Shown piece after piece: positions 7,237-14,492 of a DNA stretch of 33,094 nucleotides. Position 1 is the stretch's first letter. Each line of letters begins with the position of its first letter. A program made the position numbers and the translations under genes. The stretch lies in contig JBGOUV010000018.1 of assembly GCA_041477815.1 (NCBI GenBank), positions 1-33,094 on the forward strand, in the 5' to 3' direction. The notes below the pieces were generated by a model. The model searched no databases, was not told the DNA's origin, and saw only the letters and a program-made list of their open reading frames with translations. This stretch comes from JBGOUV01 sp041477815. GTDB lineage: Bacteria > Acidobacteriota > Terriglobia > Bryobacterales > JACQDG01.

Positions 7237-8256
7237 ATGCGGATGCGGGCTGGGCTTTTCTTTGTGGCCGTCCTTCTGGCAGGCGACGACAAGGAGCCGA
7301 CCTTTTCCACCAGCGTCAAGGTGGTCAATGTGCTGGCCACGGTACGGGACAAGCAGGGGCACATTATCCAGAATCTGACCAAGGACGATTTCAACCTGGA
7401 GGAGGAGGGCCGGCCGCAGGCGATCGGCTACTTCTTGCGACAGACCGACCTTCCCTTGACGCTGGGCCTGCTGGTCGATACCAGCCTAAGCCAGCGGCGC
7501 GTTCTTGGCGAGGAGCGTCGTGCCAGCTACCAGTTTCTCGACCAGGTGCTGCGGGAGAAGAAGGACCTGGCCTTCGTGATTCACTTTGATCGCGAGGTGG
7601 AGTTGCTCCAGGATCTCACTTCCTCGCGCCGGGACCTGGAGCGAGTGCTGGACCTGATGGAGACGCCGCCGGCGCGCCAGTGGGGGGGGCGTGGCGGTCC
7701 GGCGTCGGGCCGCGGCCGGCCGGGTGGTACGTCGCTCTATGATGCGGTGCTGTTGGCGTCCGACGAGCTGATGCGGAAACAGTCCGGCCGCAAGGCGGTC
7801 ATTCTCCTCTCCGACGGCGTCGACGTGGGCAGCAAGGTTTCCGTGGCCGACGCCATCGAGGCGGCCCAGCGCGCCGACACCCTGGTGTACTCTATCCGTT
7901 TCTACGACGAGCAAGGATTCGGGGGCGGGTACGTCGGGAGTCCGCGCATGGGCCGGCGCGGCCCGCCGCGAGGCAGGTTTCCGGTGCGTCCCTTGCCGGA
8001 CGGCAAGAAGATTCTGGAGCGGCTGGCCAAAGAAACCGGCGGCGGGTTTTTCGAGGTCTCCCGGAAGCTGCCGATCGAGGAAATCTTCCGGCGCGTGGAA
8101 GAGGAGTTACGCAACCAGTACAACCTGGGCTACACCCCGGACCAGTCCGCGGCCGCCCCCGGATTTCGCAAGATCCGCCTGACCGCGAAACAGAAAGGCT
8201 TGGTAGTGCAGGCCCGAGATGGGTATTACGCCGGCCGCACGGAGACCCGCCCGTAA
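7237..8256 (+). CDS. VWFA-related secreted protein (acidobacterial type)
   Basis: A 339-residue protein of the acidobacterial VWFA-related family. After a signal peptide ('MRMRAGLFFVAVLLAG') comes a beta-sandwich-like segment 'VVNVLATVRDKQGHIIQNLTKDDFNLEEEG' that is the hallmark of this family. The von Willebrand A domain follows, with the metal-ion-dependent adhesion site D81-T-S83-x-S85 ('VDTSLSQ'), a Gly/Arg-rich loop near residue 150 ('GGRGGPASGRGRPGGTS') and 'VILLSDGVDVGS' carrying a further Asp. The C-terminal part ends 'NQYNLGYTPDQSA', also typical. ATG 7237 is chosen because GAGG at 7228-7231 is 4-5 bases upstream; GTG 7231 would be too close to it. The role is unknown; VWA proteins usually mediate protein binding, here probably in the periplasm or on the surface. 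Confidence 0.9.
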   Translation: MRMRAGLFFVAVLLAGDDKEPTFSTSVKVVNVLATVRDKQGHIIQNLTKDDFNLEEEGRPQAIGYFLRQTDLPLTLGLLVDTSLSQRRVLGEERRASYQFLDQVLREKKDLAFVIHFDREVELLQDLTSSRRDLERVLDLMETPPARQWGGRGGPASGRGRPGGTSLYDAVLLASDELMRKQSGRKAVILLSDGVDVGSKVSVADAIEAAQRADTLVYSIRFYDEQGFGGGYVGSPRMGRRGPPRGRFPVRPLPDGKKILERLAKETGGGFFEVSRKLPIEEIFRRVEEELRNQYNLGYTPDQSAAAPGFRKIRLTAKQKGLVVQARDGYYAGRTETRP

Positions 8257-8305
8257 GGGAGGGGCCCCCCAAAATGATCCCTTGTAGTTTCGCGGAGGGG
8301 CCAAC

Positions 8306-8815
8306 ATGGCTTTACGAGACACCTTACTGCCCGAATTCGACCGAGAAATGGCTGGCACGCGGAAGACGCTGGAACGCGTTCCCGATGAGAGGCTCGGGTG
8401 GAAGCCTCACCCCAAGTCCTGGACGATGGGAGAGTTGGCTACTCACGTGGCCTCGATCCTGCAATGGGCGTGCGTGACGATCGACCAGGATTCCTTCGAT
8501 CTGGCGCCGCCCGGAGCCGAGCCGTACCGAAATCCGCTGGCGGGCTCTCGCGCCGAGCTGCTCAACCTGTTCGAGAAGGGTGTGGCCGCGGCCCGCGCTG
8601 CGATCGTTGGTGCGAGCGACGAATCCCTGCTGCAGCCCTGGTCCTTGCTAAAAGGCGGGCAGCCGATCCTGACGATGCCTCGGATGGCGGTGCTGCGCAG
8701 CTTCGTTCTGAACCACGGCCTCCACCACCGGGCGCAGCTGGGCGTGTATTTGCGGCTGAATGACATCCCCGTGCCGTCGATCTACGGGCCGTCGGCGGAC
8801 GAGGGAACCATGTAA
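8306..8815 (+). CDS. DinB-like family protein
   Basis: A 169-residue four-helix-bundle protein of the DinB/YfiT-like superfamily. The expected metal-binding histidines are visible: one in 'GELATHVASILQW' (helix 2) and two in 'NHGLHHRAQLGVYLRL' (helix 4), the usual HxxxH-type arrangement. 'RVPDERLGWKPHPKSWTMGEL' is the conserved lead-in of this family. ATG 8306 is preceded by GGAGGGG at a good distance. Members include thiol-dependent transferases (bacillithiol and mycothiol S-transferases) and many proteins of unknown activity; there is no basis here to choose. It starts 50 bases after the VWFA gene on the same strand and may be co-transcribed with it. Confidence 0.88.
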   Translation: MALRDTLLPEFDREMAGTRKTLERVPDERLGWKPHPKSWTMGELATHVASILQWACVTIDQDSFDLAPPGAEPYRNPLAGSRAELLNLFEKGVAAARAAIVGASDESLLQPWSLLKGGQPILTMPRMAVLRSFVLNHGLHHRAQLGVYLRLNDIPVPSIYGPSADEGTM

Positions 8816-8895
8816 GGGCGAAGACTTGACACGCAGGAGACAATGGCTTCGGGAAGGAGGTTCCTTCTGTTTCCTGTCTTCTTTCCTACCGCCGG

Positions 8896-8925
8896 TTGAC
8901 AAGCGGCAGCGCAAGCCGCTAACGT
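8896..8925 (+). promoter_or_regulatory. Putative promoter of the lipid operon with internal dyad
   Basis: TTGACA at 8896-8901, 18 bases, then TAACGT at 8920-8925, 9 bases before the TTG start at 8935. The spacer contains AGCGGC (8902-8907) and GCCGCT (8915-8920), a 6-bp inverted repeat that could be an operator. A -35 of full consensus just before a seven-gene operon is suggestive; the -10 is weak. Confidence 0.4.
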
Positions 8926-8934
8926 AGGTACCTG

Positions 8935-10389
8935 TTGACCGACGTAGTCCAAACATTTCAATCACATACAATCCTGCTGACGGGCGGGAACGGGTTTTTG
9001 GGCAAGGTCATTCTCGCCTACTTGCTGGACCGGTTTCCGGAGTTGCAGCATCTCTACCTGGTGATGCGGCCGAAGTGGGATCTGCCGGCGGAGGCCCGGT
9101 TCTACGACCAGACGCTGGCGTCGCCGGCCTTGGCGGCGATCGCCGAGAAGCGGGGCGAAGCTTGGCTGCGCAGCAAGATCACCGTGCTGGGAGGAGATGT
9201 CGGGGCGCCGAACTGCGGGTTGGCCGAGGAAGACGTGGAGCGGTTGGTGGGGCGGGTGGGGGTGGTGATCAACTGCGCGGGGCTGGTGGAGTTTTTTCCG
9301 CCGGTGGACGAGTCGTTCCGGTCGAACGTGGACGGGGTACGCCAACTGGTGGCCCTGACCAGGCGGGTGGGGGCTAAGCTGGCCCATATTTCGACGTGCT
9401 TTGTATGCGGGGAGGGAGACGGCCTGGTGGAGGAGACCGAGCCGATCCCGGGATTCTATCCGCGGCGGAAGGGGCCGGAGGACGGCAGTTTCGACCACGA
9501 GGCGGAGATCGCCTACTGCAAAGATCGAATCGGGCAGGTGGAGCGCGGATCGAAGGACGCCGGGAAGCGCCTGGCCGAGCTGGGTCGCCGGCGGGCAGCC
9601 CACTGGGGATGGACCAACACATATACCTATGCCAAGAGCTTGGGGGAACAGATCATCGCCGCGTCGGACGGGCTGGAGTGGACCATTATCCGGCCGGCCA
9701 TCATTGAGGCCGCGCTGCGATTTCCGTTCGCCGGATGGGTGGAGGGAGGCCGGACGGCGGCGCCGCTGGTCTTGATGGCGCGGAGCGGGATGCGGGACTG
9801 GCCGGTACGGCGGGATGCGCCGCTGGACGTGGTCCCGGTGGATCTGGTGGCGGCGGCAATCCTGGTGGCCGGCGCGCTGTTGCTGGACGGGAAGCAGGAG
9901 CCGGTCTATCAGTTGGGGACGGCGGATGTGAATCCGGTATATCTGGAGCCCCTGGTCGAGTTGCTGGCCGGGGAAGCCCGGTTTGTTTCGCCGGAGGAGG
10001 CGCGCGCCCGGCGGACGCGCCTGCAGAAGCGGATGGCGCGGGCGCAGGCGGTGCTGGGGGGAGTGCGAGGAGCGCTGGAGGCGGCGGGATTGCCGGGGCG
10101 GCAGCGCGTGGCGGGGTGGTCCTTGGCCCTGCGGACGCGCAGTTTGCAGGCCGCGTTGCGGGAGCAAACGCTCGATCAGTATTTGCCATTCATACATCAT
10201 AATCGGTACATTTTTGAGACGGGAAATATTCGGGGGGCCTACGCGGGGGTTACGGACCGAGACCGGTCCTTGCTGCCTTGGGATCCGGAGGAAATTGACT
10301 GGAGGGAGTATTGGATACGCAATGAGGTCGAGGGGATTGAGAAGTGGATCCAGCCGGACGCGGTGAAGCAATGGGCGTTGCAGATCTGA
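8935..10389 (+). CDS. Fatty acyl-CoA/ACP reductase (FAR-type, NAD_binding_4)
   Basis: A 484-residue NAD(P)H-dependent reductase of the male-sterility/FAR branch of extended SDRs, predicted to reduce a fatty acyl thioester to aldehyde or alcohol. The nucleotide-binding motif is T16-GGNGFLGK and is followed by 'LQHLYLVMRPK', very similar to eukaryotic and bacterial FARs. The catalytic Y230-TYA-K234 sits in 'GWTNTYTYAKSLGEQII', again the FAR pattern, with 'HISTCFVCGE' supplying the upstream Ser/Thr. Length fits the family (about 500). The start is TTG at 8935 with a weak AGGT upstream; no better start exists before the motif. It is the first gene of the lipid operon; the next gene begins 19 bases before its stop. 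The substrate is probably an acyl chain held on the ACP encoded by that gene. Confidence 0.88.
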   Translation: MTDVVQTFQSHTILLTGGNGFLGKVILAYLLDRFPELQHLYLVMRPKWDLPAEARFYDQTLASPALAAIAEKRGEAWLRSKITVLGGDVGAPNCGLAEEDVERLVGRVGVVINCAGLVEFFPPVDESFRSNVDGVRQLVALTRRVGAKLAHISTCFVCGEGDGLVEETEPIPGFYPRRKGPEDGSFDHEAEIAYCKDRIGQVERGSKDAGKRLAELGRRRAAHWGWTNTYTYAKSLGEQIIAASDGLEWTIIRPAIIEAALRFPFAGWVEGGRTAAPLVLMARSGMRDWPVRRDAPLDVVPVDLVAAAILVAGALLLDGKQEPVYQLGTADVNPVYLEPLVELLAGEARFVSPEEARARRTRLQKRMARAQAVLGGVRGALEAAGLPGRQRVAGWSLALRTRSLQAALREQTLDQYLPFIHHNRYIFETGNIRGAYAGVTDRDRSLLPWDPEEIDWREYWIRNEVEGIEKWIQPDAVKQWALQI

Positions 10390-13124
10390 CGGCCACGGTG
10401 GTGGAAGAGCAGACCCTGGAGATGGTGCGCGGGTTGCTGCTGGAGCTGGGGTCTGCGCTGGCCGCGCAGAAGGTGTCGGCGGCGGCTTCGTTCGATCGGG
10501 ATTTGGGGTTGGGAAGCTTGGAGCGCGTGGAGTTGCTGGTGCGGTGCGAGGCGCGGTTTGGGGTGCAGTTGCCGGACGAGATCGCGCAGACGGGGGATAC
10601 GGTCGGGGATTGGGTGCGGGCGATTGTGGAAGGGGGATCCGCACGGGCGGTGCGGACGCGGTATCGGATCGTCCCGCCGGACCGGGAGGCGCCGCCGGAG
10701 CCGGCCGCGGCCCCAACCCTGGTGGAAGTGTTGCGGCGGCACGCCGAGATCGAGCCCAACCGGGTCCATATTCATCTGCCCGAGGATGAGACCGGACAGG
10801 ATATTACCTATAGAGAGCTGCTGGAGGTCGCCTCGGCGGTGGCGGCGGGGTTGCGGGCGAAGGGCCTGGGACCGGACGAGACGGTGGCCATCATGCTGCC
10901 GACCTGCGCGGACTTCTTCTACGCCTTCTTCGGGGTGATGCTGGCGGGCGGGATTGCGGTCCCGATCTATCCGCCGGCGCGGCCGGACAAGATCGAAGAA
11001 TACGTCGAGCGGCAGGTGCGGATTCTGCAGAACGCCGAAGTGCGGTTCCTCATTACCTTCGGACAGGTGCAAGCCGTGTCGCACCTGATGGGGGTGAGCC
11101 TCCCCAGCCTGTTGGAGGTCACTACGGTGGATGGGCTGCGCGCGGCGGGGGCGGGAGCGCCGGCGCGGGTGGTGGAGACGGCGCGGACCGGGTTCATCCA
11201 ATACACCTCGGGGTCGACGGGCGATCCCAAGGGCGTGGTGCTGACGCATGCCAACATCCTGGCCAACGTCAGGGGGATCGGGTGGGCGGTGAAGGTTCGT
11301 CCTACTGACGTGGTGGTAACCTGGCTGCCTCTTTACCACGACATGGGGTTGATCGGGTCGTGGCTGTTCGCGCTGTATTGGGCCACACCTATTACGGTGC
11401 TGTCGCCGCTGGCGTTCCTGAGCCGCCCGGAGCGGTGGCTGTGGGCCATGCACGACGCCCGGGGGACGCTGTGTCCGGCGCCCAACTTCTCCTTCGAGCT
11501 GTGCGCGCGGAAGATTCCCGAGCGGGCGCTGGAGGGACTGGATCTCAGCAGTTGGCGGGTGGCCATCAACGCCGGCGAAGCGGTGCTGCCGGAGACGCTG
11601 GAGCGGTTCCAGGAGCGGTTCGGGAAGCACGGGTTTCGGGCCGAGGCGGTAATGCCGTGCTACGGGCTGGCGGAGTCGTCGGTGGCCTTGTGTGTGCCGC
11701 CGGCCGGCCGCGGCGCGGTGGTGGACCGGATCCACCGGGAGCTCTTCGAGCGGGAGGGGCGGGCGGAGCCGGCCACCGGCGAGGAGCGGTTTATACGCTT
11801 TGTGGGGGCGGGATATCCCTTGCCCGGCCACGAGGTCCAGATCCGGGATGATCGCGGGACAGTGCGGGGCGAGCGGGTGCAGGGGAGGATCTGGTTCCGG
11901 GGGCCGTCGCGGACCGCAGGCTACTTCCGCAATCCCCAGGCCACTGCCGCGGTAATCGACGCGGAGGGGTGGATGGACTCCGGCGACCTGGGGTATTGGG
12001 CGGACGGGGAACTGTTCATCACCGGGCGGGTCAAGGATCTGATCATCAAGGGCGGACGCAATGTGGCGCCGCAGGAGGTGGAAGCGGCGGCGTCGGAGGT
12101 GGCGGGGGTGCGCCGGGGATGTGTGGCCTCCTTCGGGGTGGAGGACGCGGCCACGGGGACCGAACGCGTGGTGGTGGTGGCGGAGACGCGGGCGACGGGA
12201 AGGGAAGAGAGGCAGCGGATCGAAGCCGAGATCGTCCGGACGGTGGAGGCGGCGGTGGGGATGCCGCCCGACGCGGTCCAGTTGGTATCACCACAGACTA
12301 TTCCTAAGACCTCCAGCGGCAAGATCCGGCGGCAGGAGACCAAGGCGCTGTACCGGAGCGGAAAGCTGGAGGCGCGCAAGCGTCCGCCGTGGCTGCAATT
12401 GGCGCGGCTGGGCGCCGGAAACCTCGGGAACTGGGTGGCGCTGGGGGCGCGCCGGGCCGGTTGGGTCGGGCGGCAGTGGTGGGATGAGGCCCTGCTGGCG
12501 GCCGCCTGCGCCGCGGCCGGCCTCGGGGCCCGGGTGGCGCCGGTGCGGGCGATGCGGGGAAGCGTCCTGGGATGGCTGGCCCGCCCATACCTATGGCTGA
12601 GCAGACATCAAATAGAGGTAAAGGGCTCGGCGCGGGGTCCGGCCGTGCTGGTGGCGAACCGGGCGGGGCGCCTGGACCCGGTGGTGCTGGCGGCGGCGAT
12701 GCGGGGGCCGGTGTGGTTCGCCGATCCGGCGGCCCTGGCGGGACTGCCGTCGCTGGCGGCGGACTTGCTCGGCCCCCTGGTGGCGGCGCCCGTCTACGGG
12801 CCGCGGGCCAAGCACGCTATACGGCGGGTCCTCGAGCAGGGGTATGCGGTGGTGGTGTTCCCGGAGAGTCCCATCGGGGAGTCAGCGAGGCGAAGCCGGT
12901 TCCGGCTGGATGCGTTTCATGCGGCCGTGGATACGGGGACGCCGGTGTATCCGGTGGCCGTGTCGGGCACGGGCCATATCCTGGAGTCGGCCCGGCATCC
13001 GGCGTTGCGGAAGAAGGTCCGGGTCATCTTTGGCGAACCGCTGGCGCCGGAAGGGACGGACCAGCGGGAGATGGTGCGGTTGCGGGAGCAGGTGCGGGTG
13101 CGGATTGCCGGGCTGTGCGAATAG
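10371..13124 (+). CDS. Fusion of acyl carrier protein, acyl-AMP ligase and PlsC-like domain (ElbD-like)
   Basis: A 917-residue multidomain protein. Residues 1-85 form an ACP with the phosphopantetheine serine at S49 ('DLGLGSLERVELL'). Residues about 105-670 are an acyl-AMP ligase of the FAAL/acyl-CoA-synthetase type: P-loop from Y278 'YTSGSTGDPKGVVLTH', 'WLPLYHDMGLIGSW', 'SGDLGYWADGELFITGRVKD' and the catalytic lysine K651 in 'TSSGKIRR'. Residues about 730-917 resemble PlsC lysophosphatidate acyltransferases ('VFPESPIGES' at 829-838 in place of FPEGTRS), but the HxxxxD motif reads 'NRAGRLD', so R764 replaces the catalytic His. ATG 10371 is preferred over GTG 10344, which would only add overlap. 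It should activate a fatty acid and load its own ACP for the preceding reductase. With that reductase it equals, as I recall it, the domain set of myxobacterial ElbD. Confidence 0.9.
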   Translation: MGVADLTATVVEEQTLEMVRGLLLELGSALAAQKVSAAASFDRDLGLGSLERVELLVRCEARFGVQLPDEIAQTGDTVGDWVRAIVEGGSARAVRTRYRIVPPDREAPPEPAAAPTLVEVLRRHAEIEPNRVHIHLPEDETGQDITYRELLEVASAVAAGLRAKGLGPDETVAIMLPTCADFFYAFFGVMLAGGIAVPIYPPARPDKIEEYVERQVRILQNAEVRFLITFGQVQAVSHLMGVSLPSLLEVTTVDGLRAAGAGAPARVVETARTGFIQYTSGSTGDPKGVVLTHANILANVRGIGWAVKVRPTDVVVTWLPLYHDMGLIGSWLFALYWATPITVLSPLAFLSRPERWLWAMHDARGTLCPAPNFSFELCARKIPERALEGLDLSSWRVAINAGEAVLPETLERFQERFGKHGFRAEAVMPCYGLAESSVALCVPPAGRGAVVDRIHRELFEREGRAEPATGEERFIRFVGAGYPLPGHEVQIRDDRGTVRGERVQGRIWFRGPSRTAGYFRNPQATAAVIDAEGWMDSGDLGYWADGELFITGRVKDLIIKGGRNVAPQEVEAAASEVAGVRRGCVASFGVEDAATGTERVVVVAETRATGREERQRIEAEIVRTVEAAVGMPPDAVQLVSPQTIPKTSSGKIRRQETKALYRSGKLEARKRPPWLQLARLGAGNLGNWVALGARRAGWVGRQWWDEALLAAACAAAGLGARVAPVRAMRGSVLGWLARPYLWLSRHQIEVKGSARGPAVLVANRAGRLDPVVLAAAMRGPVWFADPAALAGLPSLAADLLGPLVAAPVYGPRAKHAIRRVLEQGYAVVVFPESPIGESARRSRFRLDAFHAAVDTGTPVYPVAVSGTGHILESARHPALRKKVRVIFGEPLAPEGTDQREMVRLREQVRVRIAGLCE

Positions 13125-13140
13125 GAGCCCAGCTTTGTTC

Positions 13141-13211
13141 TCACCGCCGAGGACGCCGGAACGCAGAGTAATTCTTTTTTTCCTCTGCGTTCCCGGCGTC
13201 CTCTGCGGTGA
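13141..13211. repeat. Long imperfect hairpin inside the lipid operon
   Basis: Left arm 13141-13168 and right arm 13183-13211 are reverse complements except for one mismatch and one bulged base, with a 14-base T-rich loop. The sequence is built from CTCTGCGTTC / CCTCTGCGGTGA motifs, which I recall as a dispersed repeat in many environmental bacterial genomes. It fills the only sizeable gap in the operon and ends 10 bases before the plsY start codon, so it could influence mRNA stability or read-through. It is not a classical terminator since no T-run follows the right arm. Confidence 0.85.
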
Positions 13212-13221
13212 AATAACTGTT

Positions 13222-13809
13222 ATGCCCAACCTTGATTTTCCCTTGCTGGCCCGGCTGGTGTTCTGCTTCCTGCTGGGATCGATCCCGTTTGCCGTGGTGG
13301 CCATGGCCGGGACGGGCATCGATATCCGCAAAGTGGGGAGCGGGAATCCGGGATTCAATAATGTCCTGCGCGTAAGCAAGACGCGGGCGATCCTGACGCT
13401 GATCGGGGATATGGGCAAGGGGATCCTGGCGGTGTGGCTGTGCCTGCGGCCGGGGGACCCGGTCCTGCTGGGGTGGGTATACGGGTTCGTCACCGTGCTG
13501 GGGCATTGTTACACGCCGTGGCTGGCGTTCAACGGGGGGAAGGGAGTGGCGACGTCGGGTGGTGTGATGCTGATGCTGTATCCGCAATGGGCATTGGTGG
13601 CGCTGGCGTTCTTTGCAGTGGTGCGGATCGGGGGGAGCCGGCGGAAGTGGAAGGAGGCCGGGGCCCTCGCGTCCATCGCAACCTGGGTGTTGTTCTCGGG
13701 ACTGCTGCTGGCGTTGGCGGGATGGCGGGAGGCGGGGGTGGCGGCGCTGATGACGTTGTTCCTGACCTGGCGGCACCAGCAGAACTTCCGGAACCTGCGA
13801 CGATCATGA
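13222..13809 (+). CDS. plsY: Glycerol-3-phosphate acyltransferase PlsY
   Basis: A 195-residue polytopic membrane protein with the PlsY signatures: 'GSIPFAVV' near the N-terminus, 'KVGSGNPGFNNVLR' (motif 1, with PGFN instead of the common IGAT) and 'GHCYTPWLAFNGGKGVATSGG' region (motif 2). About five hydrophobic segments can be seen. PlsY transfers an acyl group from acyl phosphate to sn-glycerol-3-phosphate in the inner membrane, the first step of phospholipid synthesis in most bacteria. Here it sits in a specialised operon and probably supplies the 1-acyl (or related) backbone for it, rather than being the housekeeping copy; that is inference. ATG 13222 has no good ribosome binding site and lies 10 bases after a long hairpin. 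Its stop overlaps the next start (ATGA). Confidence 0.92.
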   Translation: MPNLDFPLLARLVFCFLLGSIPFAVVAMAGTGIDIRKVGSGNPGFNNVLRVSKTRAILTLIGDMGKGILAVWLCLRPGDPVLLGWVYGFVTVLGHCYTPWLAFNGGKGVATSGGVMLMLYPQWALVALAFFAVVRIGGSRRKWKEAGALASIATWVLFSGLLLALAGWREAGVAALMTLFLTWRHQQNFRNLRRS

Positions 13810-14492
13810 CCCGAGTCGCCTTTTACGACCTCGACGGCACCCTGATCTCGGGGAACGTGGTGACGCGCTACGCGTTCCTGGCGAAAAACCATCCTTCGCG
13901 GGTGAGGGCGGCGCTGAAGTACGCCAAGCTGCTGGCCAGTGTGCCGCTGCTGATCGGGCTGGACCTGTACTCGCGGCGGCTCTTCAACGAGGTGTTCTAT
14001 CGCGAGTACCGGGGATTGGAAAAGGCATGGCTGGCGTCGATGGCGGAGCGTGTCTTCGAGCAGGAAGTGCGTCCGAAGATTTATCCGGGCGCGAAGGGGC
14101 TGGTGGACGCGGATCGGGCGGCGGGGTACCAGGTGGTCCTGGTGACCGGGGCGCTGGACTTCGACCTGCCGCCGGTGGTGCGGCATTTTGGATTTGACCA
14201 CGTGATCTCGAACCGGCTGGTGTTCGCGGACGGCCGGGCCACAGGGGCCGTGGAGCCGCCGCTGCTCGCCGGGCAGGAAAAGCAGGAAGCGCTGCGGCGG
14301 TTCTGTCGTGACTATAATGTGGACACGGGGCAATCGAAGGCTTACTCCGACAGCTACTCGGATTTGCCGATGTTGGAGTCGGTCGGATGGCCCGCGGCGG
14401 CGAACCCGGACCGGCACCTGCGACGGGTGGCTCGGGCACGGGGGTGGCCGATATTGGATTTGAAGAAGGCCGAACATGGCAACACAAGTTGA
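13806..14492 (+). CDS. HAD-IB family phosphatase
   Basis: A 228-residue HAD-superfamily hydrolase, subfamily IB (phosphoserine-phosphatase-like). Motif I is D8-LDGT-L with nucleophile D8 and acid/base D10; motif II is 'VLVTGALD', a lysine candidate lies in 'EKQEALRRF', and the acidic motif is 'YSDSYSDLPML'. A helical cap with hydrophobic patches ('LLASVPLLIGLDLYS') lies between motifs I and II. HAD-IB enzymes occur beside or fused to acyltransferases and fatty-acyl reductases, where they are thought to remove phosphate from lysophosphatidate or phosphatidate. The start overlaps the plsY stop by four bases and the next gene starts 17 bases before its own stop, so it is translationally coupled on both sides. 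Substrate is inferred from context only. Confidence 0.87.
   Translation: MTRVAFYDLDGTLISGNVVTRYAFLAKNHPSRVRAALKYAKLLASVPLLIGLDLYSRRLFNEVFYREYRGLEKAWLASMAERVFEQEVRPKIYPGAKGLVDADRAAGYQVVLVTGALDFDLPPVVRHFGFDHVISNRLVFADGRATGAVEPPLLAGQEKQEALRRFCRDYNVDTGQSKAYSDSYSDLPMLESVGWPAAANPDRHLRRVARARGWPILDLKKAEHGNTS

Noticed and set aside
8853..8867. GAAGGA-N3-TCCTTC stem after the DinB-like gene as a terminator
   Set aside because: Only 6 bp, AT/GC-poor stem and no T-run directly after it; too weak to list.
8962..11831. Pro/Arg-rich minus-strand frames opposite the reductase and ligase genes
   Set aside because: Shadows of GC-rich codons; no domain, no plausible start.
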